Below, one piece after another: positions 1 through 7,327 of a DNA stretch of 64,000 nt (positions are counted from its first letter, which is position 1; every line of letters begins with the position of its first letter). Both the position numbers and the translations under genes were made by a program. Below the pieces are notes generated by a model. That model saw only the letters and a list, made by a program, of their open reading frames with translations. It did no database searches and was not told the origin of the DNA. Where the stretch lies: the NCBI GenBank assembly GCA_027487435.1, contig JAIYDP010000495.1:1-64000 (forward strand), given 5' to 3'. This DNA is from Verrucomicrobiaceae bacterium (lineage in GTDB: Bacteria; Verrucomicrobiota; Verrucomicrobiia; Verrucomicrobiales; Akkermansiaceae).

Positions 1-62
1 GCGAGACTCCTTAATCATAGCACGCCCATGACCACGGCAACGAAGACACACGACCAAGCAAG

Positions 63-191
63 GGCGAACAAGACGTGCATGGCAACACCCACTAGCCCCT
101 CTGTTTTCGATGTTTTCAGCTAATTTCAACCCTAACCCCGCGATCAGCGTTGGCTCCCGCTAGTGGGTGCGCCATCACTTTGACGTTCGGT
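63..191 (+). other. attC site L0
   Basis: R'' GGCGAAC (63-69) and R' GTTCGGT (185-191) flank an inner stem in which CCCACTAGC pairs with GCTAGTGGG. It closes a cassette whose body lies left of the window; bases 1-62 are the tail of that cassette and hold no recognisable gene end. Stem family C, same family as R14. Confidence 0.85.
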
Positions 192-199
192 CAAAAAAT

Positions 200-634
200 A
201 TGAGCTATTCCAAAAGCAACGAGATCGAGTTGGATTGCGGCATCACTATGGAGCTCGTCGCGCTCAATCAGTATTACACATATGAGGGACTGCTTGAGGG
301 CCTCCCCACGACATCGAAGAACGAATATAAGATCGAGACTGCCGTGGCATCCGCTAAAGACCACTGGGGAACGGAACCGCATCTGATACAGCCCGCGGAA
401 ACTCCAATCATACTCGACCACGAGTATCCCTTCGGAGTTCCTGCTTCGATTCCCGTAGTCGCCTCCTTGGGACTGTGGAGATCTCGCCATCAACCCGCCG
501 GAGAGGAGTTTGGATGCACTGAACTCACCATCGTTTGGTTTCAACCTGAGTTTGGACTACCTAGCGATGAATCCACACTAAACGATCTAAAGGCTTTAGA
601 TTGGTCATCGCTCGCTACCTTCCGTGAATTCTAG
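200..634 (+). CDS. Cassette L1: hypothetical protein, 144 aa
   Basis: I do not recognise this family. The start at 200 lies 9 bases past the R' box. A longer reading from 167 would begin inside attC L0 and is unlikely. The protein is acidic, with no signal peptide or membrane segment, so probably cytosolic. The stop is about 20 bases before R'' of L1. The cassette starts GTTCGGTC and its own site ends GACCGAAC, an exact 8-base complement, so this is one intact mobile unit. Confidence 0.7.
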   Translation: MSYSKSNEIELDCGITMELVALNQYYTYEGLLEGLPTTSKNEYKIETAVASAKDHWGTEPHLIQPAETPIILDHEYPFGVPASIPVVASLGLWRSRHQPAGEEFGCTELTIVWFQPEFGLPSDESTLNDLKALDWSSLATFREF

Positions 635-653
635 CTCCAAACAACCAGAAGAG

Positions 654-742
654 ACCGAACAAGGCGTGGGATGCAACCGGCGATTACGTCCCTCGTTGAA
701 TTCTGGCTCGCCACCGCCGGTGCATCCACTTTAGCGATAGCC
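654..742 (+). other. attC site L1 with non-canonical R' box (GATAGCC)
   Basis: R'' is ACCGAAC (654-660). The inner stem GGATGCAACCGGCG pairs with CGCCGGTGCATCC, with one extra A on the left arm. R' reads GATAGCC (736-742) instead of GTTNNNN. These R' bases belong to the next cassette (L2), whose own R'' is GGCTATC, so the change is matched within that cassette. Confidence 0.8.
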
Positions 743-752
743 CAAGAATCAA

Positions 753-1583
753 ATGCCAGTCCCTGAGATACCTTTGCCCGCCTTAGAGCAGCTCGCGAAC
801 GTCCTGGCAGATACATCAACAGGACTTACCGGTAGCGAGATAGGGAAGTATCTTTCTCAGTGCGGAATTCCAGACGTGAACCCGTCTATGACAAAGCGCA
901 TCCGTCTATTTGAGGCACTTCGAGACAAGCAGTTGTCGGATAGGTGCGCCAACAATGTCGTTGCATTCGTTCAGGCATCCTTCAGTCCGGTTCGCTACAC
1001 GGATTCTCATGACTATTTCGAGCGTAAGCGACTGGAGATTAACAGAGTGTTGGCGTTTGTGGGTCTTGAATTCACTGACACTGGTGAGATGAAGATGGTT
1101 CAGAAGGCTCGGAATCTGCGCGAAGCAGCTCAGCGTGCGGATCGTTTACGCCAGCTTCTATCTGACCGTAGAGTTCATCCAGACGTTCTTTCGTTTTGTC
1201 GCGAAGAACTCCTCGTCGAGAACTACTTTCATGCCGTCCTTGAGGCCACGAAGAGCGTTGCTGAGAAGATCCGAACCCGAACAGGGTTGACTGCGGATGG
1301 AAGTGATCTGGTGGATGAAGCTTTCGCATTCAAGAGCCGAATCCCACACCTAGCACTAAGCGCTCTTTCGACGGATAGCCAACAGAGCGAACAGAGGGGA
1401 TTCATGAATCTACTCAAGGGGTTGTTTGGGACATTCCGCAATCCTACCGCACATGCCCCCAAGATTTCATGGCCTATAGATGAACAGGATGCACTTGATA
1501 TACTTTCGATGGTGTCTCTTGCTCACAGACGAATTGACGCGGCCGTAGAGGCGTATCGGATGTCAACCCGCAGTATTCCATAG
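753..1583 (+). CDS. Cassette L2: TIGR02391/Ymh-type protein, 276 aa
   Basis: The last third, around the NLLKGLFGTFRNPTAHAPK segment near residues 217-235 followed by a helix-rich tail, matches the conserved signature of the TIGR02391 (Hypoth_Ymh) family as I know it. Proteins of this kind occur on plasmids and prophages and near defence genes; the biochemical role is unknown. The N-terminal 200 residues are helical with no obvious catalytic motif. The stop TAG directly abuts R'' of L2. A defence role is inference from family company and cassette location only. Confidence 0.7.
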   Translation: MPVPEIPLPALEQLANVLADTSTGLTGSEIGKYLSQCGIPDVNPSMTKRIRLFEALRDKQLSDRCANNVVAFVQASFSPVRYTDSHDYFERKRLEINRVLAFVGLEFTDTGEMKMVQKARNLREAAQRADRLRQLLSDRRVHPDVLSFCREELLVENYFHAVLEATKSVAEKIRTRTGLTADGSDLVDEAFAFKSRIPHLALSALSTDSQQSEQRGFMNLLKGLFGTFRNPTAHAPKISWPIDEQDALDILSMVSLAHRRIDAAVEAYRMSTRSIP

Positions 1584-1710
1584 GGCTATCAAGCCGCGTC
1601 ATGCAACCACTACCAGCCGCCCTGATTCGATGATTTTCCGCAATTCAACCATCAACCCCGTGATCGACGTTCGCCCTCGCTGGTAGTGGTGCATGCGCTC
1701 ATCGTTCGCT
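1584..1710 (+). other. attC site L2, R'' box GGCTATC
   Basis: R'' GGCTATC (1584-1590) lacks the usual AAC. It is the exact complement of the GATAGCC that starts this cassette. The inner stem CATGCAACCACTACCAGC pairs with GCTGGTAGTGGTGCATG, with one unpaired A (family B). R' is GTTCGCT (1704-1710). Confidence 0.82.
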
Positions 1711-1722
1711 AAGAATATCCCA

Positions 1723-2268
1723 ATGCGTTCATCTCTTGAAACATCACGCACCACAATGCGACCATTTCGTGTCTGTGATGCCGAAGATGCGTTTGAATGG
1801 TTCAGCGATCCCGAAGTGATGCGCTACATCCCTTTTGGATCGGACTCCACGATCGACGAGACGATTGCGCGGATCAGTCGCTACATAGATCACCAGGATA
1901 GTCACGGATTTAGTAAGTGGGCGATTGTGGACAACGAGACGCAACGCCTCATTGGAGATTCCGGTTTTTACAGCTTGCCAGAGGGGAAGGGAGTCGAGCT
2001 GGGCTACCGACTTTCCCGTCCCTATTGGCACCGCGGATTTGCGACGGAGGTTGGACGTAAATGGATTGAGGTCGCCAACGAGTTTCTTGATGACTCGACT
2101 CTCTTTGCATTTGCCCACCCAGACAACTCCGCTTCATTTCGCGTCATGCTCAAGCTGGGCTTTAGATTCTCACGGGATGAAGTATTTTACGGATTACACG
2201 CTCCGCTCTTCGAACTGCCACTGAAAACCTCCAACAGCGAACAAGGCGGCGCATCCAACGGCGGGTAA
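1723..2268 (+). CDS. Cassette L3: GNAT acetyltransferase (RimJ/RimL-like)
   Basis: A 181-residue N-acetyltransferase of the Acetyltransf_3 type, expected to move acetyl from acetyl-CoA to an amine; the substrate is unknown. Seen: N-terminal LETSRTTMRPFR, the central ELGYRLSRPYWHRGFATEV segment corresponding to the CoA-binding region, and NSASFRVMLKLGF near the end. The start at 1723 is 19 bases after R' begins. The stop lies inside attC L3, so the last residues, SEQGGASNGG, are encoded by the recombination site itself. Confidence 0.85.
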   Translation: MRSSLETSRTTMRPFRVCDAEDAFEWFSDPEVMRYIPFGSDSTIDETIARISRYIDHQDSHGFSKWAIVDNETQRLIGDSGFYSLPEGKGVELGYRLSRPYWHRGFATEVGRKWIEVANEFLDDSTLFAFAHPDNSASFRVMLKLGFRFSRDEVFYGLHAPLFELPLKTSNSEQGGASNGG

Positions 2269-2324
2269 CGTCCTTCGTTGAATTCGGGCTTCCAACCCCG
2301 CCGTGGATGGCCTACACGTTCGCT
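2236..2324 (+). other. attC site L3
   Basis: R'' AGCGAAC (2236-2242), R' GTTCGCT (2318-2324). The inner stem CATCCAACGGCGGG pairs with CCCGCCGTGGATG with one unpaired A (family A, about 89 bp). It overlaps the end of the GNAT gene. Confidence 0.9.
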
Positions 2325-2402
2325 GAAAACAAAATGGCTATCGTTCTATTATGCATTCAAAATTTGCTCCACATTTGCTAACCCACAATCCCAATAAATT
2401 AT

Positions 2403-2735
2403 ATGTTTGAAGAAATTGACCCAGACTTCACAGCTTATCAGTGCAATGACTACCTCAATTCTGATTATGCCATCAATGGGTATTACTCCAAGCAAGATGA
2501 ATGGCAGGTGGTGCTTCCAAAGTCGGAAGCAAAAGAAATCTTTAACGAAGATGAGGGCGAGCTAATCGGATTCCTAAAAGTTGGATCGCCTGGAGTTGAT
2601 GGTATCTCTTTCGGATATCGACGTGATGAATCGGGAATTTGGTCGCACGAACCATACGAAGGTAATTTCCGTAGAATCGCTAACGACTTCAACGAGTTTA
2701 TTCAATTATTTCAATCGAGACTTCTTAAATGGTGA
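2403..2735 (+). CDS. Cassette L4: small acidic protein, possibly SUKH (SMI1/KNR4)-like
   Basis: 110 residues, cytosolic and acidic. The C-terminal half (FLKVGSPGVDGISFGYRRD, then IWSHEP and a final NDFNEFIQLF helix) resembles the end of SUKH-superfamily proteins, many of which are immunity or antitoxin-like. The similarity is weak and no partner toxin is in the cassette. A 15-codon mini-ORF (2334-2381) lies between the R' box and this gene. The start at 2403 is the first good ATG. Confidence 0.6.
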   Translation: MFEEIDPDFTAYQCNDYLNSDYAINGYYSKQDEWQVVLPKSEAKEIFNEDEGELIGFLKVGSPGVDGISFGYRRDESGIWSHEPYEGNFRRIANDFNEFIQLFQSRLLKW

Positions 2736-2761
2736 GACAGGACATCCATAGATATCGCCTA

Positions 2762-2850
2762 AGCGAACAAGACGGCTCATCCAACGGCGGGCAACGTCCT
2801 TCTTTGAATACGGGCTTCCTTCCCCGCCGTGGATGGCCTATACGTTCGCC
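2762..2850 (+). other. attC site L4
   Basis: R'' AGCGAAC (2762-2768), R' GTTCGCC (2844-2850), family A stem with CATCCAACGGCGGG against CCCGCCGTGGATG. R'' matches the GTTCGCT that opens cassette L4. Confidence 0.9.
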
Positions 2851-2865
2851 CAAGAAAATAATGCT

Positions 2866-3366
2866 ATGAAGATGTTGAATATGTTTATCGTCGCCTTCCT
2901 GCTGTGTTCAGCCGCCATGCCACCGATTGCTGTGGCATCCGAACCTCAGCTTAAGCTTCTGGTCATTGCCCCCACGAAGCCCGTCTCGAACGGAGACGAC
3001 ATCATTCTGGAAGTGATCGTCTCGACTGATGGGGAGCAGAGCCACACGTTCTCATTGGGATCATTCGCACAAGCGTTCGGGATCTACGTGCTTGGTCCTT
3101 GGGGAGCCGTTCAACCCGACCTGACCAAGGTCCGGCCGGAAAACTGGATGCACCAGCAGCATAGCGCGGCTACTAGAATTACCGTGACGAAGGACAAGCC
3201 TTACCGAACTACAGTGAAGCTGTCGGACTATTTCAAGGTGGGCGAACCTGAAGCGTTCAAGCCGGGCATGTATCAGGTCAACGTAAAGTTCTACGAGATC
3301 GGGTGGAAGATGTCGGCTCCGATCGACTCCGGTGCGGTGCGGTTCGAGTTAGCCCCGCGAAAATAG
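2866..3366 (+). CDS. Cassette L5: secreted hypothetical protein, 166 aa
   Basis: The start at 2866 gives a clear Sec signal peptide (hydrophobic stretch about residues 4-20, small residues before EPQLK). The mature part is rich in beta strands (LLVIAPTKPVSNGDDIILEVIVS, TVKLSDYF, YQVNVKFYE) and looks like an immunoglobulin-like sandwich, exported to periplasm or outside. The family is not recognised. The longer frame from 2833 would start in the attC. The cassette ends are exact 8-base complements (GTTCGCCC and GGGCGAAC). Confidence 0.7.
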   Translation: MKMLNMFIVAFLLCSAAMPPIAVASEPQLKLLVIAPTKPVSNGDDIILEVIVSTDGEQSHTFSLGSFAQAFGIYVLGPWGAVQPDLTKVRPENWMHQQHSAATRITVTKDKPYRTTVKLSDYFKVGEPEAFKPGMYQVNVKFYEIGWKMSAPIDSGAVRFELAPRK

Positions 3367-3368
3367 CG

Positions 3369-3465
3369 GGCGAACAAAGCGTGGCGCACCAACCGGCCAT
3401 AAGCGCCTCAATTTCGTTTCAACATCCATTCAACCGCGCCGGTGGGCGCACATTTAACGTTCGAT
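3369..3465 (+). other. attC site L5
   Basis: R'' GGCGAAC (3369-3375), R' GTTCGAT (3459-3465). The stem GGCGCACCAACCGGC pairs with GCCGGTGGGCGC. The neighbouring R'' and R' are unlike each other, as expected for boxes of different cassettes. Confidence 0.85.
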
Positions 3466-3469
3466 TAAT

Positions 3470-3844
3470 ATGAAAACATTCCTCATTCTCAGTCTGATGG
3501 TTCTCTGGTCGACCTCCGTCCATGCGGAGCTTCGCATCATCGGAGTGCGAGTCACTCGCGATGCAGACTCCAAAGTTCAAGTGGCCATCTCGTCCGATGT
3601 TGCGAAAGAGCAAAAGAAGAATATCAGTGTTGAGCAGGCTGCCATCGTCCTGCGAGATGCTAAAGGCGCGGGGAGCTCTGTCATGGTTGGGATAGTTGCG
3701 CACCGTATTCCATTGCAGGACTACCTTCCACTGATGAAGGCAATTTCGGAGAACATGATTTTGGAGTTGGCTTTCGTCGAGGGAGCGAAGCCAACATTCA
3801 TCAACGAGAACATCAAAAAGAGCATCGAACAAGCCGCGCCATGA
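3470..3844 (+). CDS. Cassette L6: secreted hypothetical protein, 124 aa
   Basis: It begins with a Sec signal peptide (MKTFLILSLMVLWSTSVHA, cleavage predicted after VHA near residue 19). The mature part is about 105 residues with alternating strands and a helix; no known domain. The last residues, EQAAP, and the stop codon fall inside attC L6. The ATG is only 5 bases past the R' box, so there is almost no leader and translation presumably relies on the preceding site. Confidence 0.7.
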   Translation: MKTFLILSLMVLWSTSVHAELRIIGVRVTRDADSKVQVAISSDVAKEQKKNISVEQAAIVLRDAKGAGSSVMVGIVAHRIPLQDYLPLMKAISENMILELAFVEGAKPTFINENIKKSIEQAAP

Positions 3845-3952
3845 CAACCCCTACCAGCCGCACTGTTTCGATGATTTCCCGTAGCTACAATCCTAACCCG
3901 GTGATCGACGTGCGCCGCCGCTGGTAGGGGTGCATGCGCTCAGACGTTCGCA
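3824..3952 (+). other. attC site L6
   Basis: R'' ATCGAAC (3824-3830) complements the GTTCGAT at the start of its cassette. R' is GTTCGCA (3946-3952). Family B stem: ACCCCTACCAGC pairs with GCTGGTAGGGGT. Confidence 0.88.
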
Positions 3953-4248
3953 AGTAGAAGCGAGTCGCAGCTTGGCTAGTCGCACCAGCTTCTTCCATCC
4001 GTGCTAATCCGCGCAATACGTGGTTGATCATCTTCTTTCCCTCACCCAATCATCGGCTTAGCTTGCGCGCACTTGAGCGAGTGGAGGTCTAGGGAATGCT
4101 GATGGGAGAAGTCTGTTTTTTCTGTATGCGGTCGAGATTCGGCAGAGCTTCGGCTTGGCATTTGCGCACCAGACATGCCCTTCTCCACACTGATTCGCCA
4201 TCCAGTTGCCATCAGCAGAGAGCAGCCGCCAGAGCAATCGCAGCCCAA
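3953..4248 (+). other. Cassette L7: about 300 bp with no convincing gene
   Basis: No ORF here looks coding in either direction. The sequence is duplicated, diverged, in cassette L13 (7328-7672). Both copies keep overlapping short reading frames: an antisense 71-aa frame at 4042-4257 (70 aa at 7469-7681) and sense frames that run into the attC. It begins with a stretch resembling the widespread ATCCGTGCTAATCCGCGCAAT repeat type. It could hold a promoter, an RNA or a very short peptide. Confidence 0.5.
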
Positions 4249-4336
4249 TGCGAACAAGACGCTCCATCCGACGGCGGAAAGCGTTTTGTTTGAATTCGGG
4301 CTTTCCCTCCCGCCGCGGATGAGCTATTCGTTGTGC
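4249..4336 (+). other. attC site L7
   Basis: R'' TGCGAAC (4249-4255), R' GTTGTGC (4330-4336). Family A stem with CATCCGACGGCGG against CCGCCGCGGATG. Confidence 0.88.
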
Positions 4337-4342
4337 CAGAAA

Positions 4343-4669
4343 ATGAACCTCCTTGATGAGACTGCATACAAGGCGACCTTCCGAGATCCCATGCGAAGGG
4401 TTGGCGATGACGAAGAGCCTCCCTTTGATTACTGGCCCTATTTCGAGCAGATTCCCAATGTAGACTTTGAGGGGTTTGATTGCACCGAGGGGCAGGTGGA
4501 TTGGGCGTGGCGGACGCCCGATGCTTGTTTCGAGCATGTATTGATCAACACTCGAGAGGATGCTGACGTATTTATGGTGTTGGTCCTTGATCTGCAGGCT
4601 GGTTCCGTTTTTGGGCACCGAATCCTTAATCTCAAGAAAGAGTATGGCATTGAGCCGCAATCCGTGTGA
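4343..4669 (+). CDS. Cassette L8: hypothetical protein, 108 aa
   Basis: The start at 4343 is 6 bases after the R' box; the longer frame from 4175 would run through the attC and part of the previous cassette. Acidic, with Trp and Phe-rich patches (FDYWPYFEQIP, VDWAWRTPDACFEH) and no signal or membrane segment. The family is not recognised. The cassette ends are exact 8-base complements (GTTGTGCC and GGCACAAC). Confidence 0.65.
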   Translation: MNLLDETAYKATFRDPMRRVGDDEEPPFDYWPYFEQIPNVDFEGFDCTEGQVDWAWRTPDACFEHVLINTREDADVFMVLVLDLQAGSVFGHRILNLKKEYGIEPQSV

Positions 4670-4678
4670 ATCCAAGAG

Positions 4679-4766
4679 GCACAACAAGACGGCACATCCA
4701 ACGGCGGGCAACGTCCTTCTTTGAATTCAAGCTTCCCTCCCGCCGCGGATGAGCTATTCGTTGGGC
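4679..4766 (+). other. attC site L8
   Basis: R'' GCACAAC (4679-4685), R' GTTGGGC (4760-4766). Family A stem CATCCAACGGCGGG with CCGCCGCGGATG. Confidence 0.88.
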
Positions 4767-4774
4767 AAAGAAAA

Positions 4775-5206
4775 ATGAAACTTAAGTGGCGCGAAGCATC
4801 TAATTCCGATATCGGCCTTTTGGCAGAATGGAATCACCAACTAATCCGCGATGAAGGTCATCGGAATCCGATGACGGTGGAGGAACTCGCGGCACGAATG
4901 CAAAACTGGCTGACCGGCGAATACCGAGCCGTCGTGTTTTTGGATTTCGAGCCGATTGCCTACGCATTGTTCAAAACGGAAGACGAGTCGGTCTATCTAC
5001 GTCAGTTTTTCGTGAGGCGTGATCGAAGAAGTGCCGGCATCGGCCGCGCGGCTATCTCGATTCTTCGAGAGCAGATCTGGAGTCCTGAGGCTCGTCTCAC
5101 AGTCGAGATTCTGTCCGGGAATCCGAGAGCAATCTCATTCTATCGGAGCGTGGGCTATCGCGCTTATTGTTTGACGATGGAAATTGACCCCAAAAAGAAA
5201 AAATGA
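4775..5206 (+). CDS. Cassette L9: GNAT family N-acetyltransferase
   Basis: 143 residues from the ATG at 4775, 8 bases after R'. The GNAT fold is indicated by YLRQFFVRRDRRSAGIGRAA, the R/Q-x-x-G-x-G/A acetyl-CoA loop around residues 85-102, then VEILSGNPRAISFYRSVGY, the typical final strand-helix. The substrate is unknown; a small-molecule or protein amine. It is the second GNAT gene of the array but not a close copy of L3. The TGA stop abuts R'' of L9. Confidence 0.85.
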   Translation: MKLKWREASNSDIGLLAEWNHQLIRDEGHRNPMTVEELAARMQNWLTGEYRAVVFLDFEPIAYALFKTEDESVYLRQFFVRRDRRSAGIGRAAISILREQIWSPEARLTVEILSGNPRAISFYRSVGYRAYCLTMEIDPKKKK

Positions 5207-5305
5207 GCCCAACAAAGCACTAGAGCCAACGACCATGCCTGTCACATTTCGTGCTTACGCACGAACTGCGCCAGGCATGGTCGCGGCTCAGTTTGAGCGT
5301 TCTGC
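5207..5305 (+). other. attC site L9
   Basis: R'' GCCCAAC (5207-5213) complements its cassette start GTTGGGC. R' is GTTCTGC (5299-5305). It has a distinct stem: GAGCCAACGACCATGCCTG against CAGGCATGGTCGCGGCTC. Confidence 0.85.
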
Positions 5306-5312
5306 TGAAAAC

Positions 5313-5774
5313 ATGAAACCGCTAGACAAACTCGAACCAAGAATCAGCATAGTCGGGCTTTGCGTTCGCGACATTCATCGGTCGTATAAGTTTTACGCGG
5401 AGGGTTTGGGATTCCCGACCACTCGCAAGCCAGAAGATGCGTGGGTTGGCTTCAAGCTGAATGGAATCGTATTCTGCATTTACCCCTACGAGAATATGAA
5501 GGCAGAGAACCTTCAGAGGGATATTGATGTTGAGAGAGCCATCGACCGAACGCTCATGCCGAGTATTGGTCTCGCCTACAATACATGCGAAAAGCATCAG
5601 GTAGAAGAGGTTCTAGCGTTAGCGAAGCGTGCCGGCGGAACAATCGAGAAGGAACCGGAGGAGACATTCTGGGGTGGATATAGCGGATATTTCGCAGATC
5701 CGGACGGCCATCTATGGGAGGTTGCTTGGGCTGAAAGCTGGGAGTTCAATCCAGACGGCAGCCTCGTTCTGTAA
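5313..5774 (+). CDS. Cassette L10: VOC family (glyoxalase/bleomycin-resistance fold) protein
   Basis: 153 residues from the ATG at 5313. Paired beta-alpha-beta-beta-beta modules are visible: ISIVGLCVRDIHRSYKFY at the front and GYFADPDGHLWEVAW near residues 124-138, the classic VOC ending with a metal-binding Glu. Members are metal-dependent isomerases, dioxygenases or antibiotic-binding proteins; which one cannot be told here. The frame from 5184 is a read-through of the attC. The cassette ends GTTCTGCT and AGCAGAAC are exact complements. Confidence 0.85.
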   Translation: MKPLDKLEPRISIVGLCVRDIHRSYKFYAEGLGFPTTRKPEDAWVGFKLNGIVFCIYPYENMKAENLQRDIDVERAIDRTLMPSIGLAYNTCEKHQVEEVLALAKRAGGTIEKEPEETFWGGYSGYFADPDGHLWEVAWAESWEFNPDGSLVL

Positions 5775-5782
5775 CAAAACAA

Positions 5783-5871
5783 GCAGAACAAGCCAGCTCA
5801 TCCAACGGCGGGCAACGTTCTTCTTTGAATTCTGGCTTCCATCCCCGCCGTGGATGGCCTATACGTTCGCA
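5783..5871 (+). other. attC site L10
   Basis: R'' GCAGAAC (5783-5789), R' GTTCGCA (5865-5871), family A stem CATCCAACGGCGGG with CCCGCCGTGGATG. Confidence 0.9.
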
Positions 5872-5886
5872 AGAAAAAAAACAGAC

Positions 5887-6222
5887 ATGAAAAACACCCT
5901 CATCACGATTGGTCTATGTTTGGGCACGGCTCTTGTATTGTCGGCTGCAAGTCCAATACCATCGCACCCACCTGCCCCCTCGATCACCGCGATCAAAGCG
6001 ATCGAGGCAGCGGCAAAGTTTGTGGCAGTGGAGACGAAGGCTGAGAGATATTGCAGTTCGGTCACACTCGTCGAGGGAGGAATGACGCCAGCGCCTCATG
6101 GATCGGCCCGTCATTGGATTGTAACTTTTCAAGATGCAGGGAGCAATCGAGAGGAACTGCGGCGCATCTATGTCAATATGGAAGGGATCGCATCTGACGC
6201 AGTGCCACCCCTGAGCGAATAA
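5887..6222 (+). CDS. Cassette L11, first gene: secreted protein, possibly PepSY-like
   Basis: 111 residues. The ATG at 5887 gives a signal peptide (MKNTLITIGLCLGTALVLSA). The mature part has one long helix (ITAIKAIEAAAKFVAVE) followed by strands (HWIVTFQD, LRRIYVNMEG), an order that resembles a PepSY domain, though the match is only by pattern. It is separated from the next gene by a remnant attC and so shares a composite cassette with it. Confidence 0.68.
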   Translation: MKNTLITIGLCLGTALVLSAASPIPSHPPAPSITAIKAIEAAAKFVAVETKAERYCSSVTLVEGGMTPAPHGSARHWIVTFQDAGSNREELRRIYVNMEGIASDAVPPLSE

Positions 6223-6229
6223 GAATCAA

Positions 6230-6248
6230 TGCGAACAAGACGCGCCAT
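6230..6248 (+). other. attC remnant L11 (only R'' arm left)
   Basis: TGCGAAC (6230-6236) and the following AAGACGCGCCATG are the left arm of an attC, but the loop, right arm and R' are gone and the next gene starts at once. A deletion has fused two cassettes into one. Confidence 0.7.
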
Positions 6249-6663
6249 GAAACAAATAGTCATCATCCTTGCCATTTGCTGTATCACTCCAACTATCAAT
6301 GCTGATGTCGGTTTCTCTGCTGTGAATAAGAATAATCAAGCGGAAACCAGCGGGAACATCTACGTCGTATCTCATACTAAGAATCCCGATGGCGCGTTCG
6401 CAATTATAATTACGATTCGCCCGCTTCCAAAGTGGCGCGTTACGCGGGCAGATTTGCGATTTTCAGCAAGCGGTAAGACATTTTCCACAGCGCCACTTCG
6501 GTTGTTCCCGCAGCCAGACGGAACTACTCGCATTGAGTGTCTATTGGCTGCAGATATAAGCGAATGGACGCAGGTGGACGTGCTCCTCGATTCTTCCGAT
6601 CCCAAACTTCCACAGGTGGGTCACGTTCACCGCATCGAACTGAATAGCTATTTGAGACCATAA
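6247..6663 (+). CDS. Cassette L11, second gene: secreted hypothetical protein, 138 aa
   Basis: The start at 6247 uses an ATG formed at the broken edge of the attC remnant. A frame extended to 6229 would add attC-coded residues before the signal peptide MKQIVIILAICCITPTINA. The mature part is strand-rich (GAFAIIITIRPLPKW, ADLRFSASGKTF, TQVDVLLDSS), probably a beta-sandwich. The family is not recognised. About 65 non-coding bases follow before attC L12. Confidence 0.68.
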   Translation: MKQIVIILAICCITPTINADVGFSAVNKNNQAETSGNIYVVSHTKNPDGAFAIIITIRPLPKWRVTRADLRFSASGKTFSTAPLRLFPQPDGTTRIECLLAADISEWTQVDVLLDSSDPKLPQVGHVHRIELNSYLRP

Positions 6664-6728
6664 CCAACACCTGTATCACTCTCTTGCGCAATGCTTATAT
6701 CAGCAGATCTGTCACACTAAAACACTAA

Positions 6729-6817
6729 TGCGAACAAGACGCTCCATCCAACGGCGGGTAACGTCCTTCTTTGAATTCAGGCTTCCATACCCGCCGTGGA
6801 TGGCCTAGGCGTTCGCA
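6729..6817 (+). other. attC site L12 (closes composite cassette L11)
   Basis: R'' TGCGAAC (6729-6735), R' GTTCGCA (6811-6817). Perfect family A stem with one unpaired A. R'' complements the GTTCGCA at 5865, consistent with both L11 genes now moving together. Confidence 0.9.
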
Positions 6818-6842
6818 GGCAAGAGGAAGCCATAGCTAAAAT

Positions 6843-7220
6843 ATGAATCTAGATTCCAATCCATATGAGCCGCCTGCGCAGAACGTACACTTAACTGCGT
6901 CACCAACACCTGAGAAGATTTGGCGAATACGATTTGCTGTTTCGATGTGGGTGTGTGGTGTCGTCGCGATTCAATGTATCCCCTTCTATCCCTGGACTCC
7001 CGAATACTGGGCTGACAAGACGAACTTGCTTTCAATCGGAATTCACCTGGCTTGGCTTGCTCCATTCTTCTGTAGTGTTGCCTCAGTGATTTGCGCGATA
7101 TGCTTATTTCGGTTACCTCGCGTAATGGATAAACTAGGAGCGGTTATTTGCATCTTCTTCGTTGGCGTTTGGCCCGCTTTGGGTGCGTTGAACTGGTGGT
7201 ACTACTTTGCGACGCACTGA
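6843..7220 (+). CDS. Cassette L12: small membrane protein with NPYEPP N-terminus
   Basis: 125 residues. The N-terminus contains NPYEPP, a short motif seen at the start of many small membrane proteins in Planctomycetes and Verrucomicrobia. Hydrophobic segments lie at about residues 28-46, 66-90 and 98-118, so an inner membrane location is expected. Function unknown. Confidence 0.7.
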   Translation: MNLDSNPYEPPAQNVHLTASPTPEKIWRIRFAVSMWVCGVVAIQCIPFYPWTPEYWADKTNLLSIGIHLAWLAPFFCSVASVICAICLFRLPRVMDKLGAVICIFFVGVWPALGALNWWYYFATH

Positions 7221-7237
7221 GGGGTCCACATGAAGAG

Positions 7238-7327
7238 CGAGAACCAAATGTTAGATCGAAGCCACCGACGATCCGTTCCGAAATGGAAGCCTAGTTGGCG
7301 GGGGCTCGGTCAACATGGCCGTTCGCA
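7238..7327 (+). other. attC-like site L13 (diverged, closes cassette L12)
   Basis: R' GTTCGCA (7321-7327) is clear; R'' is approximately CGAGAAC (7238-7244) and does not complement its cassette start. The arms ATGTTAGATCGAAGCC and GGCTCGGTCAACAT pair only partly. It is probably a decayed or different-family attC. Confidence 0.6.

Noticed and set aside
4042-4257. Antisense 71-aa frame in cassette L7 as a gene
   Set aside because: It is conserved in L13, but so are other frames of the same duplicated DNA; it extends into the attC and has no recognisable domain or ribosome site.
5184-5312. Longer N-terminus of the VOC protein
   Set aside because: This stretch is translated from attC L9 and the end of the previous gene; the VOC fold starts after 5313.
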